7,654 nucleotides of DNA, from assembly GCA_021802685.1 (NCBI GenBank), contig JAJZRM010000129.1:1-7654 (forward strand). Reading direction: 5' to 3'. Positions 1 to 6,033 of the stretch are shown here, in pieces (position 1 is the stretch's first letter; each line of letters opens with the position of its first letter). This stretch comes from Deltaproteobacteria bacterium (GTDB lineage: Bacteria; Desulfobacterota; Deferrimicrobia; Deferrimicrobiales; Deferrimicrobiaceae). Below the pieces are notes generated by a model that was given only the letters and a program-made list of their open reading frames with translations, searched no databases and had not been told where the DNA came from. Both the position numbers and the translations under genes were made by a program.

Positions 1-263
1 CGGCGGGAGAAAAGGTCGACGCGGTGATCGCCCTCGGCGCGCTGATCCGCGGCGGGACCCCGCATTTCGACTACCTGAGCGCGGAGGTCACCAAGGGGGT
101 CGCCCAGGTGATGCTCGAGACGGGGATCCCCGTCTCCTTCGGCGTGCTCACCACCGACACCGTGGAGCAGGCGATCGAGAGGGCCGGCACGAAGGCGGGG
201 AACAAGGGGGCCGAAGCGGCGCAGTCGGCCATCGAGATGGTCAACCTGCTGCGGAAAATGTAG
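1..263 (+). CDS. ribH: 6,7-dimethyl-8-ribityllumazine synthase, C-terminal part
   Basis: This is the 3' end of a gene cut by the window edge; the frame begins at base 3 and gives 86 residues before TAG at 261-263. Lumazine synthase condenses 5-amino-6-ribitylamino-uracil with 3,4-dihydroxy-2-butanone 4-phosphate in the penultimate step of riboflavin synthesis, in the cytoplasm, usually as a large pentamer-based assembly. The family signatures are clear: IALGALIRGGTPHFDY, which carries the catalytic-type histidine (codon 63-65), FGVLTTDTVEQAIERAG, and the phosphate-site segment GTKAGNKGAEAA. The family is usually about 155 residues, so roughly 70 N-terminal residues are missing. The GTG at 24 lies inside the conserved core and is not the start. 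The stop overlaps the nusB start, and ribH-nusB adjacency is common in bacteria. Identification is secure. Confidence 0.96.
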   Translation, partial: AGEKVDAVIALGALIRGGTPHFDYLSAEVTKGVAQVMLETGIPVSFGVLTTDTVEQAIERAGTKAGNKGAEAAQSAIEMVNLLRKM

Positions 264-694
264 TGCGCAGGGAATCACGGGAAAAGGTCTTCCAGACGCT
301 GTTCATGATGGACGCTCTGGGGGTTGGCCCGGACGAGGCCATCCCCCTTTTCGCTCTGACCTCCCAGCCCCCTTCGGACGAGGAGTATTATCGCGGGACG
401 GTCCTCGGGGTCTGGGAGCGGATGGCGGAAATCGACGCCCTCATCAGCCAGGCGGCGGAACATTGGCGGATCGAACGGATGGCGCTGGTGGACCGGAACA
501 TCCTCCGCCTCGGGGCGTACGAGATCTCCCACGGCCGGGACATCCCGTTCGCCGTCGCGATCAACGAGGCGGTGGACCTCGGGAAACGGTTCGGCGCCGA
601 GGAGTCCGGCGGGTTCATCAACGGGATCCTGGACCGGATCTCCGCGATCGTCCGGAAGAAACCGGACCGCCCGAAACGGGCGGACAGCGACTGA
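263..694 (+). CDS. nusB: transcription antitermination factor NusB
   Basis: The 143-residue product has normal NusB length (about 130-150). NusB is an all-helical RNA-binding protein that pairs with NusE (ribosomal protein S10) on boxA RNA and promotes antitermination, mainly of rRNA operons. Seen in the sequence: the basic N-terminus MRRESREKVFQTLF typical of the family, W68 and the run VDRNILRLGAYE (76-87), INEAVDLGKRFG (100-111), and S115 followed by FINGILD (118-124). The tail after residue 131 is rich in K, R and D and probably disordered. The start is GTG at 263, sharing its G with the ribH stop (TAGTG). There is no convincing Shine-Dalgarno upstream, so translation is probably coupled to ribH. 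The family assignment is firm; the coupling is inferred. Confidence 0.95.
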   Translation: MRRESREKVFQTLFMMDALGVGPDEAIPLFALTSQPPSDEEYYRGTVLGVWERMAEIDALISQAAEHWRIERMALVDRNILRLGAYEISHGRDIPFAVAINEAVDLGKRFGAEESGGFINGILDRISAIVRKKPDRPKRADSD

Positions 695-698
695 CCAC

Positions 699-703
699 GG
701 AGG
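699..703 (+). promoter_or_regulatory. Shine-Dalgarno of leuS
   Basis: GGAGG lies seven bases before the GTG at 711, in the 16-base gap after the nusB stop. It is the only strong ribosome binding site in the ribH-to-holA string and supports GTG 711 as the leuS start. The first residues it gives (MKYRPQEIERKW) match the usual N-terminus of the family. Confidence 0.85.
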
Positions 704-710
704 GGACGGC

Positions 711-3287
711 GTGAAGTACAGGCCGCAGGAGATCGAGCGCAAGTGGCGGAAGGCGTGGGACGAGGCGGGCGTGGACCGCTGCCCGGACGCCCTTTCCGCC
801 CCGAAATATTACTGCCTGGAGATGTTCCCGTACCCTTCCGGCAGGATCCACATGGGGCACGTGCGGGTGTACACGATCGGGGACCTCCTGGCGCGGTTCA
901 AACGGATGCGGGGGTACCAGGTCCTCCACCCGATCGGCTGGGACGCGTTCGGCCTGCCGGCCGAGAACGCCGCCCACCGGCACGGGACGCACCCCGCGAA
1001 GTGGACGTGGGAGAACATCGCCTTCATGCGGGAGCAGCTGCGGCAGATGGGGATTTCCTACGACTGGGAGCGGGAAATCGCCACCTGTTCGCCCGACTAC
1101 TACCGCTGGGAGCAGCTCTTCTTCCTCTGGATGATGAAGGACGGCATCGCGTTCCGGAAACGCGCCACGCTCAACTGGTGCGGGGAATGCCAGACGGTGC
1201 TCGCCAACGAGCAGGTCAACCGGGACGGGACCTGCTTCATCCACGACCAGACCCCGGTGACGCAGAAGGAGCTCGACCAGTGGTTCCTCGGGATCACCCG
1301 GTACGCCGAGGAACTTCTCGAAGGGCACAGGGAGCTCGCCGGGGGATGGCCCGAAAACATCCTCGAGATGCAGCGCAACTGGATCGGCCGCAGCGAAGGG
1401 GCCGAGATCCGGTTTCCGCTGGCGGACGGGGACGGGGAGATCACGGTCTTCACCACGCGTCCCGACACGCTGTTCGGCGCCACCTTCATGAGCATGGCGC
1501 CGGAGCATCCGATGACGATGGAGTTCGCGCGGAAATCGGGGAGGGAAAGGGAGGTCCGGGAGTTCGTCGGACGGGTGGCGGGACAGGACCGGGCCGCCCG
1601 GACCGGCGAGGACCAGGCGAAGGAGGGCGTCTTCACCGGGGGGTATTGCGTCAATCCCGTGACGGGGAACCGGATCCCGGTGTACGCCGCGAACTTCGTC
1701 CTTTATGAGTACGGCACCGGCGCCGTCATGGCGGTCCCCGCGCACGACCAGCGCGACTTCGAGTTCGCGAAGAAGTACGGCCTGCCGATCGTCGTCGTCG
1801 TCCAGCCGGAAGGGGAGGCGCTCGACCCCGCGTCGATGCCGGGCGCCCACGAAGGGCCGGGAACCCTGGTCCGCTCGGGGGAATTCGACGGGATGGACAG
1901 CGAGGACGGGAAGAAGTCGATCACCCGGCATCTCGAAGGGAAGGGGCGGGGGCGCGCCACGGTACAGTACCGCCTCCGTGACTGGGGCGTCAGCCGGCAG
2001 CGGTACTGGGGTTGCCCGATCCCGGTGATCCATTGCGAGGCGTGCGGCATCGTTCCCGTGCCCGAGAAGGACCTTCCCGTCGTCCTGCCGGAGGACCTCC
2101 CCTACACCCGCGAACGGGGCAATCCCCTGGCCTCCGCGGAAGGATGGCTCCGCGTGCCGTGCCCGGCGTGCGGAAAGTCCGCCCGGAGGGAGACGGACAC
2201 CTTCGACACGTTCGTCGAGTCCAGCTGGTACTTCCTCCGGTACATCGACCCGAAAAACGACCGGGCGCCGCTGGACCCGGAAAAGATGCGGCGCTTCGGG
2301 CCCGTGGACCAATATGTCGGCGGCGTGGAGCACGCCTGCATGCACCTCATCTACGCCCGGTTCTTCCACAAGTACCTTCGGGACAAGGGGCTGGCTCCGG
2401 GGAATGAGCCGTTCCTCCGGCTGCTGTCCCAGGGCATGGTCTGCATGCAGACCAGCGAATGCCCCAAGCACGGGTGGCGCTACCCCGAGGAGGTCGACGA
2501 AAACGGGGCGTGCCGCCAGTGCGGCGAGAAGGTGAACGTCGGGCGCTCGATGAAGATGTCGAAGTCGAAGCGCAACGTCGTCGAGCCCTCCGAACTGATC
2601 GAGCGGTACGGGGCCGACACGGCCCGCGTCTTCATCCTGTTCGCCGCTCCGCCGGAGCGGGACCTCGACTGGAGCGAACAGGGGGTGGAGGGGGCGTACC
2701 GGTTCCTGGGGCGCGTCTACCGCCTCGTGGCCCAGCGGGCCGAGGCGGTCGCTTCCGCTTCCCCGGTATGGGACGATTCCGCGGAGGTCCGCCGGATCCG
2801 GCAGGCGACCCACCGGACCCTCTTCAAGGTGACCGGAGACATCGAGGAGCGGTTCCATTTCAACACGGCCATTTCCGCCGTCATGGAGATGGTGAACATC
2901 CTCTACCTCGTCGAGGATCCGGCCTGGACGGCGCCCGCCACCGCGGGGGCGCTTCGGGAGGCGGTGGAGATCCTGCTCCACATGCTCTTCCCCTTCGCGC
3001 CGCACGTGGGCGAGGAACTGTGGGCGCGGATCGGCGGCGAGGGCCTTCTCTGCGCGCGTCCGTGGCCGGAGGCGGATGCGGCGCTCGTCCGGGAAGACCA
3101 GGTCGAGGTCGTGGTCCAGGTGAACGGGAAGGTCCGCGCGAAGGTCACCGTCGGCGCGGGCGCCGGGGAGGAGGAGGTCCGCGCGCTGGCGATGGCCGAA
3201 ACGCGGGTACGGGAGCACACGGCCGGGAAGAAGATCCGCAAGACGGTCTACGTTCCCGGGAAGCTCTTCAGCGTCGTCGCGAACTGA
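711..3287 (+). CDS. leuS: leucyl-tRNA synthetase
   Basis: This 858-residue class Ia synthetase (E. coli enzyme about 860) charges tRNA-Leu with leucine in the cytoplasm. The catalytic core has HMGH (47-50, the HIGH motif) and KMSKS (615-619). A zinc knuckle is visible at C157-x2-C160 with C175-x2-H178. The CP1 editing domain contains TTRPDT (248-253) and AVPAHDQRDFEF with D346, which correspond to the threonine-rich and aspartate elements used to hydrolyse mischarged tRNA. A second cysteine set is C442-x2-C445 with C484-x2-C487, before the conserved RETDTFDTFVESSWY. The C-terminal end has the usual VQVNGKVRAK segment. Just before KMSKS, where many LeuRSs carry the leucine-specific domain, there is a short insert with C584-x2-H587 and C601-x2-C604. 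The gene starts at GTG behind GGAGG and abuts lptE directly. Confidence 0.98.
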   Translation: MKYRPQEIERKWRKAWDEAGVDRCPDALSAPKYYCLEMFPYPSGRIHMGHVRVYTIGDLLARFKRMRGYQVLHPIGWDAFGLPAENAAHRHGTHPAKWTWENIAFMREQLRQMGISYDWEREIATCSPDYYRWEQLFFLWMMKDGIAFRKRATLNWCGECQTVLANEQVNRDGTCFIHDQTPVTQKELDQWFLGITRYAEELLEGHRELAGGWPENILEMQRNWIGRSEGAEIRFPLADGDGEITVFTTRPDTLFGATFMSMAPEHPMTMEFARKSGREREVREFVGRVAGQDRAARTGEDQAKEGVFTGGYCVNPVTGNRIPVYAANFVLYEYGTGAVMAVPAHDQRDFEFAKKYGLPIVVVVQPEGEALDPASMPGAHEGPGTLVRSGEFDGMDSEDGKKSITRHLEGKGRGRATVQYRLRDWGVSRQRYWGCPIPVIHCEACGIVPVPEKDLPVVLPEDLPYTRERGNPLASAEGWLRVPCPACGKSARRETDTFDTFVESSWYFLRYIDPKNDRAPLDPEKMRRFGPVDQYVGGVEHACMHLIYARFFHKYLRDKGLAPGNEPFLRLLSQGMVCMQTSECPKHGWRYPEEVDENGACRQCGEKVNVGRSMKMSKSKRNVVEPSELIERYGADTARVFILFAAPPERDLDWSEQGVEGAYRFLGRVYRLVAQRAEAVASASPVWDDSAEVRRIRQATHRTLFKVTGDIEERFHFNTAISAVMEMVNILYLVEDPAWTAPATAGALREAVEILLHMLFPFAPHVGEELWARIGGEGLLCARPWPEADAALVREDQVEVVVQVNGKVRAKVTVGAGAGEEEVRALAMAETRVREHTAGKKIRKTVYVPGKLFSVVAN

Positions 3288-3842
3288 ATGCGCCGTTTCA
3301 TGGACAGCATCGCACCCGGGCGCCGCCGCTTCACGGCCGCCGTCCTCCTGTTCGTCCTTTCGCTCGCCGCGGCGGGGTGCGGATACACCTTGAACCCGGG
3401 AGGAAAGACCCGTTTTTCCGACCCGGCGCTCCGCCTGGACCTTTCCGCCTTCACGAACGATTCCATCGAACCCGACGCCGGGGCCTACATCGCCTCGCGT
3501 TTGCGGGAAGAGCTTCGCCGTCGCGGTTTCCGCGGGTCGTTCCAGCGGTCCGGAGCGGATTACCTGGTGGAAGGGAAGGTCCGGGAGATCCCGGACGACG
3601 TCTTCTCGCACGGTTCGGACCGGTTCGCGCTGGAGAACCGCCTCACGCTGACGGTGGAGATCCGCGTGGTCGATGCGCGCGGAGGAGCGGTCCTCTGGAA
3701 AGAAGCGGGCATGAGCGAGACCGCCTCGTTTTTCGCGGGGCCGGACGCGCAGTACACCGAAGGGAACCGCCGGGCGGCGTTCGAGGAAACCGTCCGCCGC
3801 ATGGTGTTGCGGATGGCCCAGACGATCCGCCTGGTCCTGTGA
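3288..3842 (+). CDS. lptE: LPS-assembly lipoprotein LptE
   Basis: The 184-residue product is a predicted outer-membrane lipoprotein. The N-terminus has a basic stretch (GRRR, 11-14), a hydrophobic core (about 15-27) and a lipobox ending AAAG-C with the modified cysteine at C31. The next residue is G, not D, which favours outer-membrane sorting. The start of the mature protein, CGYTLNPGG, is typical of LptE/RlpB. LptE plugs and helps assemble the LptD barrel, which inserts lipopolysaccharide at the cell surface. Further features are FTNDSIEPDAGAYIASRLREEL (about 45-66) and the middle strands DYLVEGKVREI and RLTLTVEIRVVDARG, as expected for the LptE fold. The ATG follows the leuS TGA with no gap and has no Shine-Dalgarno; a second in-frame ATG at 3300 (M5) would also keep the signal peptide. 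LptE families diverge strongly, so the call rests on the lipobox, fold-like pattern, size and position before holA. Confidence 0.85.
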   Translation: MRRFMDSIAPGRRRFTAAVLLFVLSLAAAGCGYTLNPGGKTRFSDPALRLDLSAFTNDSIEPDAGAYIASRLREELRRRGFRGSFQRSGADYLVEGKVREIPDDVFSHGSDRFALENRLTLTVEIRVVDARGGAVLWKEAGMSETASFFAGPDAQYTEGNRRAAFEETVRRMVLRMAQTIRLVL

Positions 3843-4753
3843 AGCGGGGGGCCGAATCGCCGGCGTTCCAGGCGTGGCTCGGCAGGCCGCCCGCTCCCGC
3901 GTATTTCCTCTACGGCGCGGGCGTCGGGCTCGCCGGCCTGCTTGCGGCCGAGTGGGAACGGCGGATGCGGGCCGAGGGGGTTTCCTTCGAGACGTTCCGT
4001 TGGACGATGACGGACATGGAACGGGAATCCCCCACCATGGCGTGGCGTTCCCCGTCGTTCTTCTCCCGCGTGCGGATCTTCGTCCTTCCCGATCTCGCGG
4101 AAATGAAAAAAGTCCACCGGGACGAGGTCAAGGCGTACCTCGAGGCGCCGGAACCGTCCGCCATGCTGATCCTTCACGGGACCGATTTCCGCCAGGCGAA
4201 GACGTTCGCCGGCGCGGCGAACCTGCTCTCCGCGGCGCCGAGGGACGAACAGGCGGTCGAGGCGCTGGCCCGCCACGCCGTCGCCGCCGCGAAGGGCGCG
4301 GGAGCGGCGCTTTCCTCCGATTCGGCGGCGTTCCTCGCGCGCTGGACGGGGATCTCCTTCGAAGCGCTGGAAGCGGAGCTGGGAAAGGTCCTGGCGTTCA
4401 CCGCCGGAAGAGGAGCGGTCACGGAGGAAGACATCCGGGCCGTGTGCGTCTTCCGGGGGGAGGTGAACCCGTTTCACCTGGCGGAAGCCCTGGTGCGGAA
4501 AGACCGGGCGGCGTGCCTCTCCATGCTGCGCCGCTTCTCGGAGACGGCAAAAGACGAGGAGTTCCACCAGCTGAACGGCGCGGTCGCGTGGGTCTTGAGG
4601 GACCGGGTACGGGGAAAGGGCGGCACGGTCTCCCCCGCCCGCGCTGCGGAGATCTTCGAAACGTTGTCGAGGATCGATCGGGACTTGAAGGGGGAGAGCA
4701 GGCTCTCCCCCCGGCAGATCTACGAGATTCGAGTGCTTTCGGTCCTGGCGTGA
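3839..4753 (+). CDS. holA: DNA polymerase III, delta subunit
   Basis: The product has 304 residues when started at GTG 3839, slightly shorter than E. coli HolA (343). Delta is the clamp-loader subunit that opens the beta sliding clamp during replication. The family pattern is visible throughout: PAYFLYGAG near the N-terminus (19-28) where delta has its degenerate nucleotide-binding loop, SPSFFSRVRIFVLPDL (71-86) as the beta-contacting segment, AMLILHG (108-114), ISFEALEAELGKVLAFTAG with TEEDIRAV (172-202), and FHLAEALVRKDRAACLSMLRRF (212-233) opening the C-terminal collar domain. No functional P-loop is seen, as expected for delta. The GTG overlaps the lptE TGA by three bases (GTGA) and has no Shine-Dalgarno, so coupled translation is likely. 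The frame is open far upstream through lptE and leuS, but that part is non-coding shadow. The sequence is divergent; fold and context make the call. Confidence 0.88.
   Translation: MKRGAESPAFQAWLGRPPAPAYFLYGAGVGLAGLLAAEWERRMRAEGVSFETFRWTMTDMERESPTMAWRSPSFFSRVRIFVLPDLAEMKKVHRDEVKAYLEAPEPSAMLILHGTDFRQAKTFAGAANLLSAAPRDEQAVEALARHAVAAAKGAGAALSSDSAAFLARWTGISFEALEAELGKVLAFTAGRGAVTEEDIRAVCVFRGEVNPFHLAEALVRKDRAACLSMLRRFSETAKDEEFHQLNGAVAWVLRDRVRGKGGTVSPARAAEIFETLSRIDRDLKGESRLSPRQIYEIRVLSVLA
4690..4711. other. perfect 9-bp hairpin inside the 3' end of holA
   Basis: GGGGGAGAG (4690-4698) pairs exactly with CTCTCCCCC (4703-4711) around a CAGG loop. It lies within the codons for KGESRLSP of holA and about 56 bases beyond the rpsT stop on the other strand. 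Neither strand has a T-run after it, so it is not a classical intrinsic terminator. It could still end or stabilise the rpsT message, since no other hairpin is seen near the 13-base gap between the convergent genes. It may equally be a chance product of GC-rich coding sequence. Confidence 0.3.
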
Positions 4754-4766
4754 AAGAGGTTCGAAG

Positions 4767-5030
4767 CTACTTCTTGGCTTTGTGGGCAGCCTTCGCCAGG
4801 CGGGCGATCTTGCGGGACGCCGTCTTCTTGTGAAGGACGCCTTTCGACCCCGCCTTCGCGATGACCGACACGGCCGTCCGAAGCAGTTCCGCGCCCTTTT
4901 CGGAGCCCGCTTCGATTCCCGTCCGGACTTCCTTCACGATGGTCTTCACGGTCGAGCGCACGTGCCGGTTACGTACCCGCCGCTTCAGGCTCTGCTTGTG
5001 CCGCTTGATGGCAGACGCTAACTTGGCCAA
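4767..5030 (-). CDS. rpsT: 30S ribosomal protein S20
   Basis: Starting at TTG (5030-5028), the gene encodes 87 residues, the same length as E. coli S20, ending at TAG. S20 is a primary 16S rRNA-binding protein of the small subunit made of long helices. Seen: AKLASAIKRHKQSLKRRVRNRHVRSTVKT at the N-terminus, matching the family pattern of a lysine/arginine-rich helix, and GSKGVLHKKTASRKIARLAK (61-80), the family's C-terminal signature. The start is chosen because a GGAGG lies seven bases upstream and the protein then begins where S20 proteins begin. The frame stays open up to an ATG at 5192, but that extension contains the promoter and has no S20 character. The gene converges on holA with 13 bases between stops and lies downstream of mazG on the same strand, with its own promoter between them. 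Confidence 0.95.
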   Translation of the reverse strand: MAKLASAIKRHKQSLKRRVRNRHVRSTVKTIVKEVRTGIEAGSEKGAELLRTAVSVIAKAGSKGVLHKKTASRKIARLAKAAHKAKK

Positions 5031-5037
5031 CTCTGTG

Positions 5038-5042
5038 CCTCC
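5038..5042 (-). promoter_or_regulatory. Shine-Dalgarno of rpsT
   Basis: On the - strand this reads GGAGG, seven bases before TTG 5030. It fixes the unusual TTG start. The ATG that overlaps it (5045-5043) is out of frame with rpsT and leaves no room for a ribosome binding site of its own. Confidence 0.85.
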
Positions 5043-5075
5043 ATGGATTCCATTTCCCGATTTTTTGAAAGTGAT

Positions 5076-5104
5076 ATTAAATACCAGGCGGGATGAGATG
5101 TCAA
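5076..5104 (-). promoter_or_regulatory. sigma70-type promoter of rpsT
   Basis: Read on the - strand, a perfect -35 box TTGACA (5104-5099) is followed by a 17-base spacer and the -10 box TTTAAT (5081-5076), five of six matches to consensus. Transcription should begin at about 5066-5072, giving a leader of roughly 36-42 bases before the TTG. The segment is much more AT-rich than the rest of the window. Immediately upstream of the -35 is an A/T-rich tract inside an inverted repeat, which could act as an UP element or operator. The promoter means rpsT need not depend on mazG transcription. Confidence 0.75.
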
Positions 5105-5125
5105 ATTGCATAAAAAAGGTGCAAT
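5105..5125. repeat. inverted repeat flanking the rpsT -35 box
   Basis: ATTGCA (5105-5110) and TGCAAT (5120-5125) form perfect 6-base arms around a 9-base A-rich spacer. The repeat ends exactly where the rpsT -35 box begins. Such a placement suits an activator or repressor half-site pair, but a chance repeat cannot be excluded at this length. It does not look like a terminator for mazG, because the T-run lies inside the spacer and not after the stem. Confidence 0.4.
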
Positions 5126-5161
5126 CTGACGAAGGGACCATCCGTGCGCACACGGACCGGA

Positions 5162-5207
5162 ATTTCCACAGGGGAATCCACAGATACTCCACAGAGGATG
5201 TGGAAAA
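5162..5207. promoter_or_regulatory. cluster of four DnaA-box-like TCCACA motifs
   Basis: Three direct copies of TCCACA start at 5165, 5177 and 5188, and one inverted copy (TGTGGA) is at 5199-5204. The copies are spaced 11-12 bases apart, about one helical turn. As nine-mers they read ATTTCCACA, GAATCCACA, TACTCCACA and, on the other strand, TTTTCCACA. Compared with the DnaA consensus TTATCCACA, the last has one mismatch and the others two. The third and fourth copies also form a 6-bp hairpin (5188-5193 with 5199-5204), only 13 bases beyond the mazG stop. The cluster is upstream of the rpsT promoter. DnaA binding is possible but unproven; a different regulator or a mazG 3'-end structure is an alternative. 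Confidence 0.4.
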
Positions 5208-5217
5208 CGGGACCGCG

Positions 5218-5991
5218 TCATGATGTGGCCTTTTTCGCCATGTCCCATAGCCGGTCCAAGGTACGCATGTCCGACTGTTCTATGGAGATGCCCGATTCCA
5301 AAGCGATTTTTTCCATTTCCCGGAATCGCCTCTCGAAACGGTCGTTGGCGGCGATCATCGCCACCTCCGGGTTCAGGTTCAGGAAACGGGCCAGGTTGAC
5401 CAGGGCGAGCAGCGTATCTCCCAATTCGTGTTCGAGGCGGCTGGAATGACCTTCCCGCATCGCCTCCTTCAGTTCCGCGATCTCCTCCTCGACCTTCTCG
5501 AGCACCTGTTCGGTCCCCTCCCAGTCGAACCCCGCCCGCGCCGCCTTTTTCGACATCTTGGCCGCCCTCAACAGGGAGGGGAATTCCCTCGGCACCCCTC
5601 CGACGATCGACCCGTGCGTGCGGTTCTCCACCGTCCGCTTGATGTGCTCCCATTGCAGCGATACGGCCTCGGGGTCGTCGGCCCGCGCGTCGCCGAAAAC
5701 ATGGGGATGCCTCCGGACCATTTTTTCCGAGATGGAGGCGATCACGTCGCGGATGCCGAATTCCCCCCGTTCTTCGGCGATCCGGGCGTGGAAAAGGATC
5801 TGCAGGAGGAGGTCGCCCAGTTCCTCGCAAAGAAGTTCCGGGTTCCCGCGGACGATCGCGTCGATCACTTCATGCGTCTCTTCGACGAGGTACTGGCGGA
5901 GGGTCTGATGGGTCTGGGCGCGATCCCATTCGCACCCCCCCTCGCCCCGGAGGCGGGCCATGATTTCCACCAGTTTTCGGAAGTCGTCCAT
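5218..5991 (-). CDS. mazG: nucleoside triphosphate pyrophosphohydrolase MazG
   Basis: The 257-residue protein (E. coli MazG 263) hydrolyses nucleoside triphosphates to monophosphates and pyrophosphate, a housecleaning or stress role in the cytoplasm. It has the double-domain layout of full-length MazG. The N-terminal domain has CEWDRAQTH (20-28), the acidic metal site E37/E38-x2-E41 with D44, then EELGDLLLQILFHAR (56-70) with E57-x2-D60. The linker holds RRHPHVFGD (93-101) and WEHIKR (114-119). The C-terminal domain has E170-x2-E173 and E189-x2-D192 in ELGDTLLALVNLARF, so both metal sites look intact. The ATG at 5991 is preceded by GAGGA (6006-6002) with a rather long 10-base gap. The gene is divergent from the membrane-protein gene at 6031, and rpsT follows it on the same strand. 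Nothing indicates a toxin-antitoxin partner; no mazEF is seen. Confidence 0.95.
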   Translation of the reverse strand: MDDFRKLVEIMARLRGEGGCEWDRAQTHQTLRQYLVEETHEVIDAIVRGNPELLCEELGDLLLQILFHARIAEERGEFGIRDVIASISEKMVRRHPHVFGDARADDPEAVSLQWEHIKRTVENRTHGSIVGGVPREFPSLLRAAKMSKKAARAGFDWEGTEQVLEKVEEEIAELKEAMREGHSSRLEHELGDTLLALVNLARFLNLNPEVAMIAANDRFERRFREMEKIALESGISIEQSDMRTLDRLWDMAKKATS

Positions 5992-6009
5992 TAGGGAATT
6001 TTCCTCGAA

Positions 6010-6033
6010 CTAATGTTAGCATAACCTGTTATG
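6010..6033. promoter_or_regulatory. two tandem dyads in the divergent mazG intergenic region
   Basis: CTAA-TG-TTAG (6010-6019) is followed at once by CATAAC-CT-GTTATG (6020-6033). Both have perfect arms, of 4 and 6 bases. The second dyad covers the ATG of the + strand gene (6031-6033). The whole divergent region is only 39 bases, so a protein bound here would affect both genes. A weak -10-like TAGCAT (6017-6022) lies so close to the ATG that the + transcript could be leaderless. No convincing -35 was found. Confidence 0.4.

Noticed and set aside
743..1708. 321-codon + strand frame inside leuS in another phase
   Set aside because: It overlaps the conserved catalytic and editing region of leuS, has arginine/glycine-rich shadow composition and no recognisable motif.
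618..3611. 997-codon open frame on the - strand antisense to leuS
   Set aside because: It lies exactly opposite a full-length, motif-perfect leuS and reads as low-complexity R/P/G/D/H-rich protein without recognisable domains. Long antisense frames are expected in GC-rich genes with strong third-position bias.
2459..3838. Upstream extension of the holA frame through leuS and lptE
   Set aside because: The extension is R/G/P-rich shadow sequence over two well-supported genes. The real holA homology begins just after GTG 3839.
5141..5156. TCCGTG/CACGGA hairpin with CGCA loop as a mazG terminator
   Set aside because: The stem is only 6 bp, and on the - strand the T-run comes about 20 bases after it, too far for an intrinsic terminator.
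5031..5192. N-terminal extension of rpsT to an ATG at 5192
   Set aside because: The added residues have no S20 similarity, the stretch contains the promoter and leader, and the TTG with GGAGG gives the standard 87-residue protein.
5162..5207. Reading the TCCACA cluster as a CRISPR array or the main chromosomal origin
   Set aside because: The repeats are only 6-7 bases with 5-6-base gaps, far from CRISPR dimensions, and no cas, dnaA or dnaN gene is present.
5218..5991. mazG as part of a mazEF-type toxin-antitoxin locus
   Set aside because: No mazE- or mazF-like small gene is adjacent; the neighbours are rpsT and a large membrane protein.
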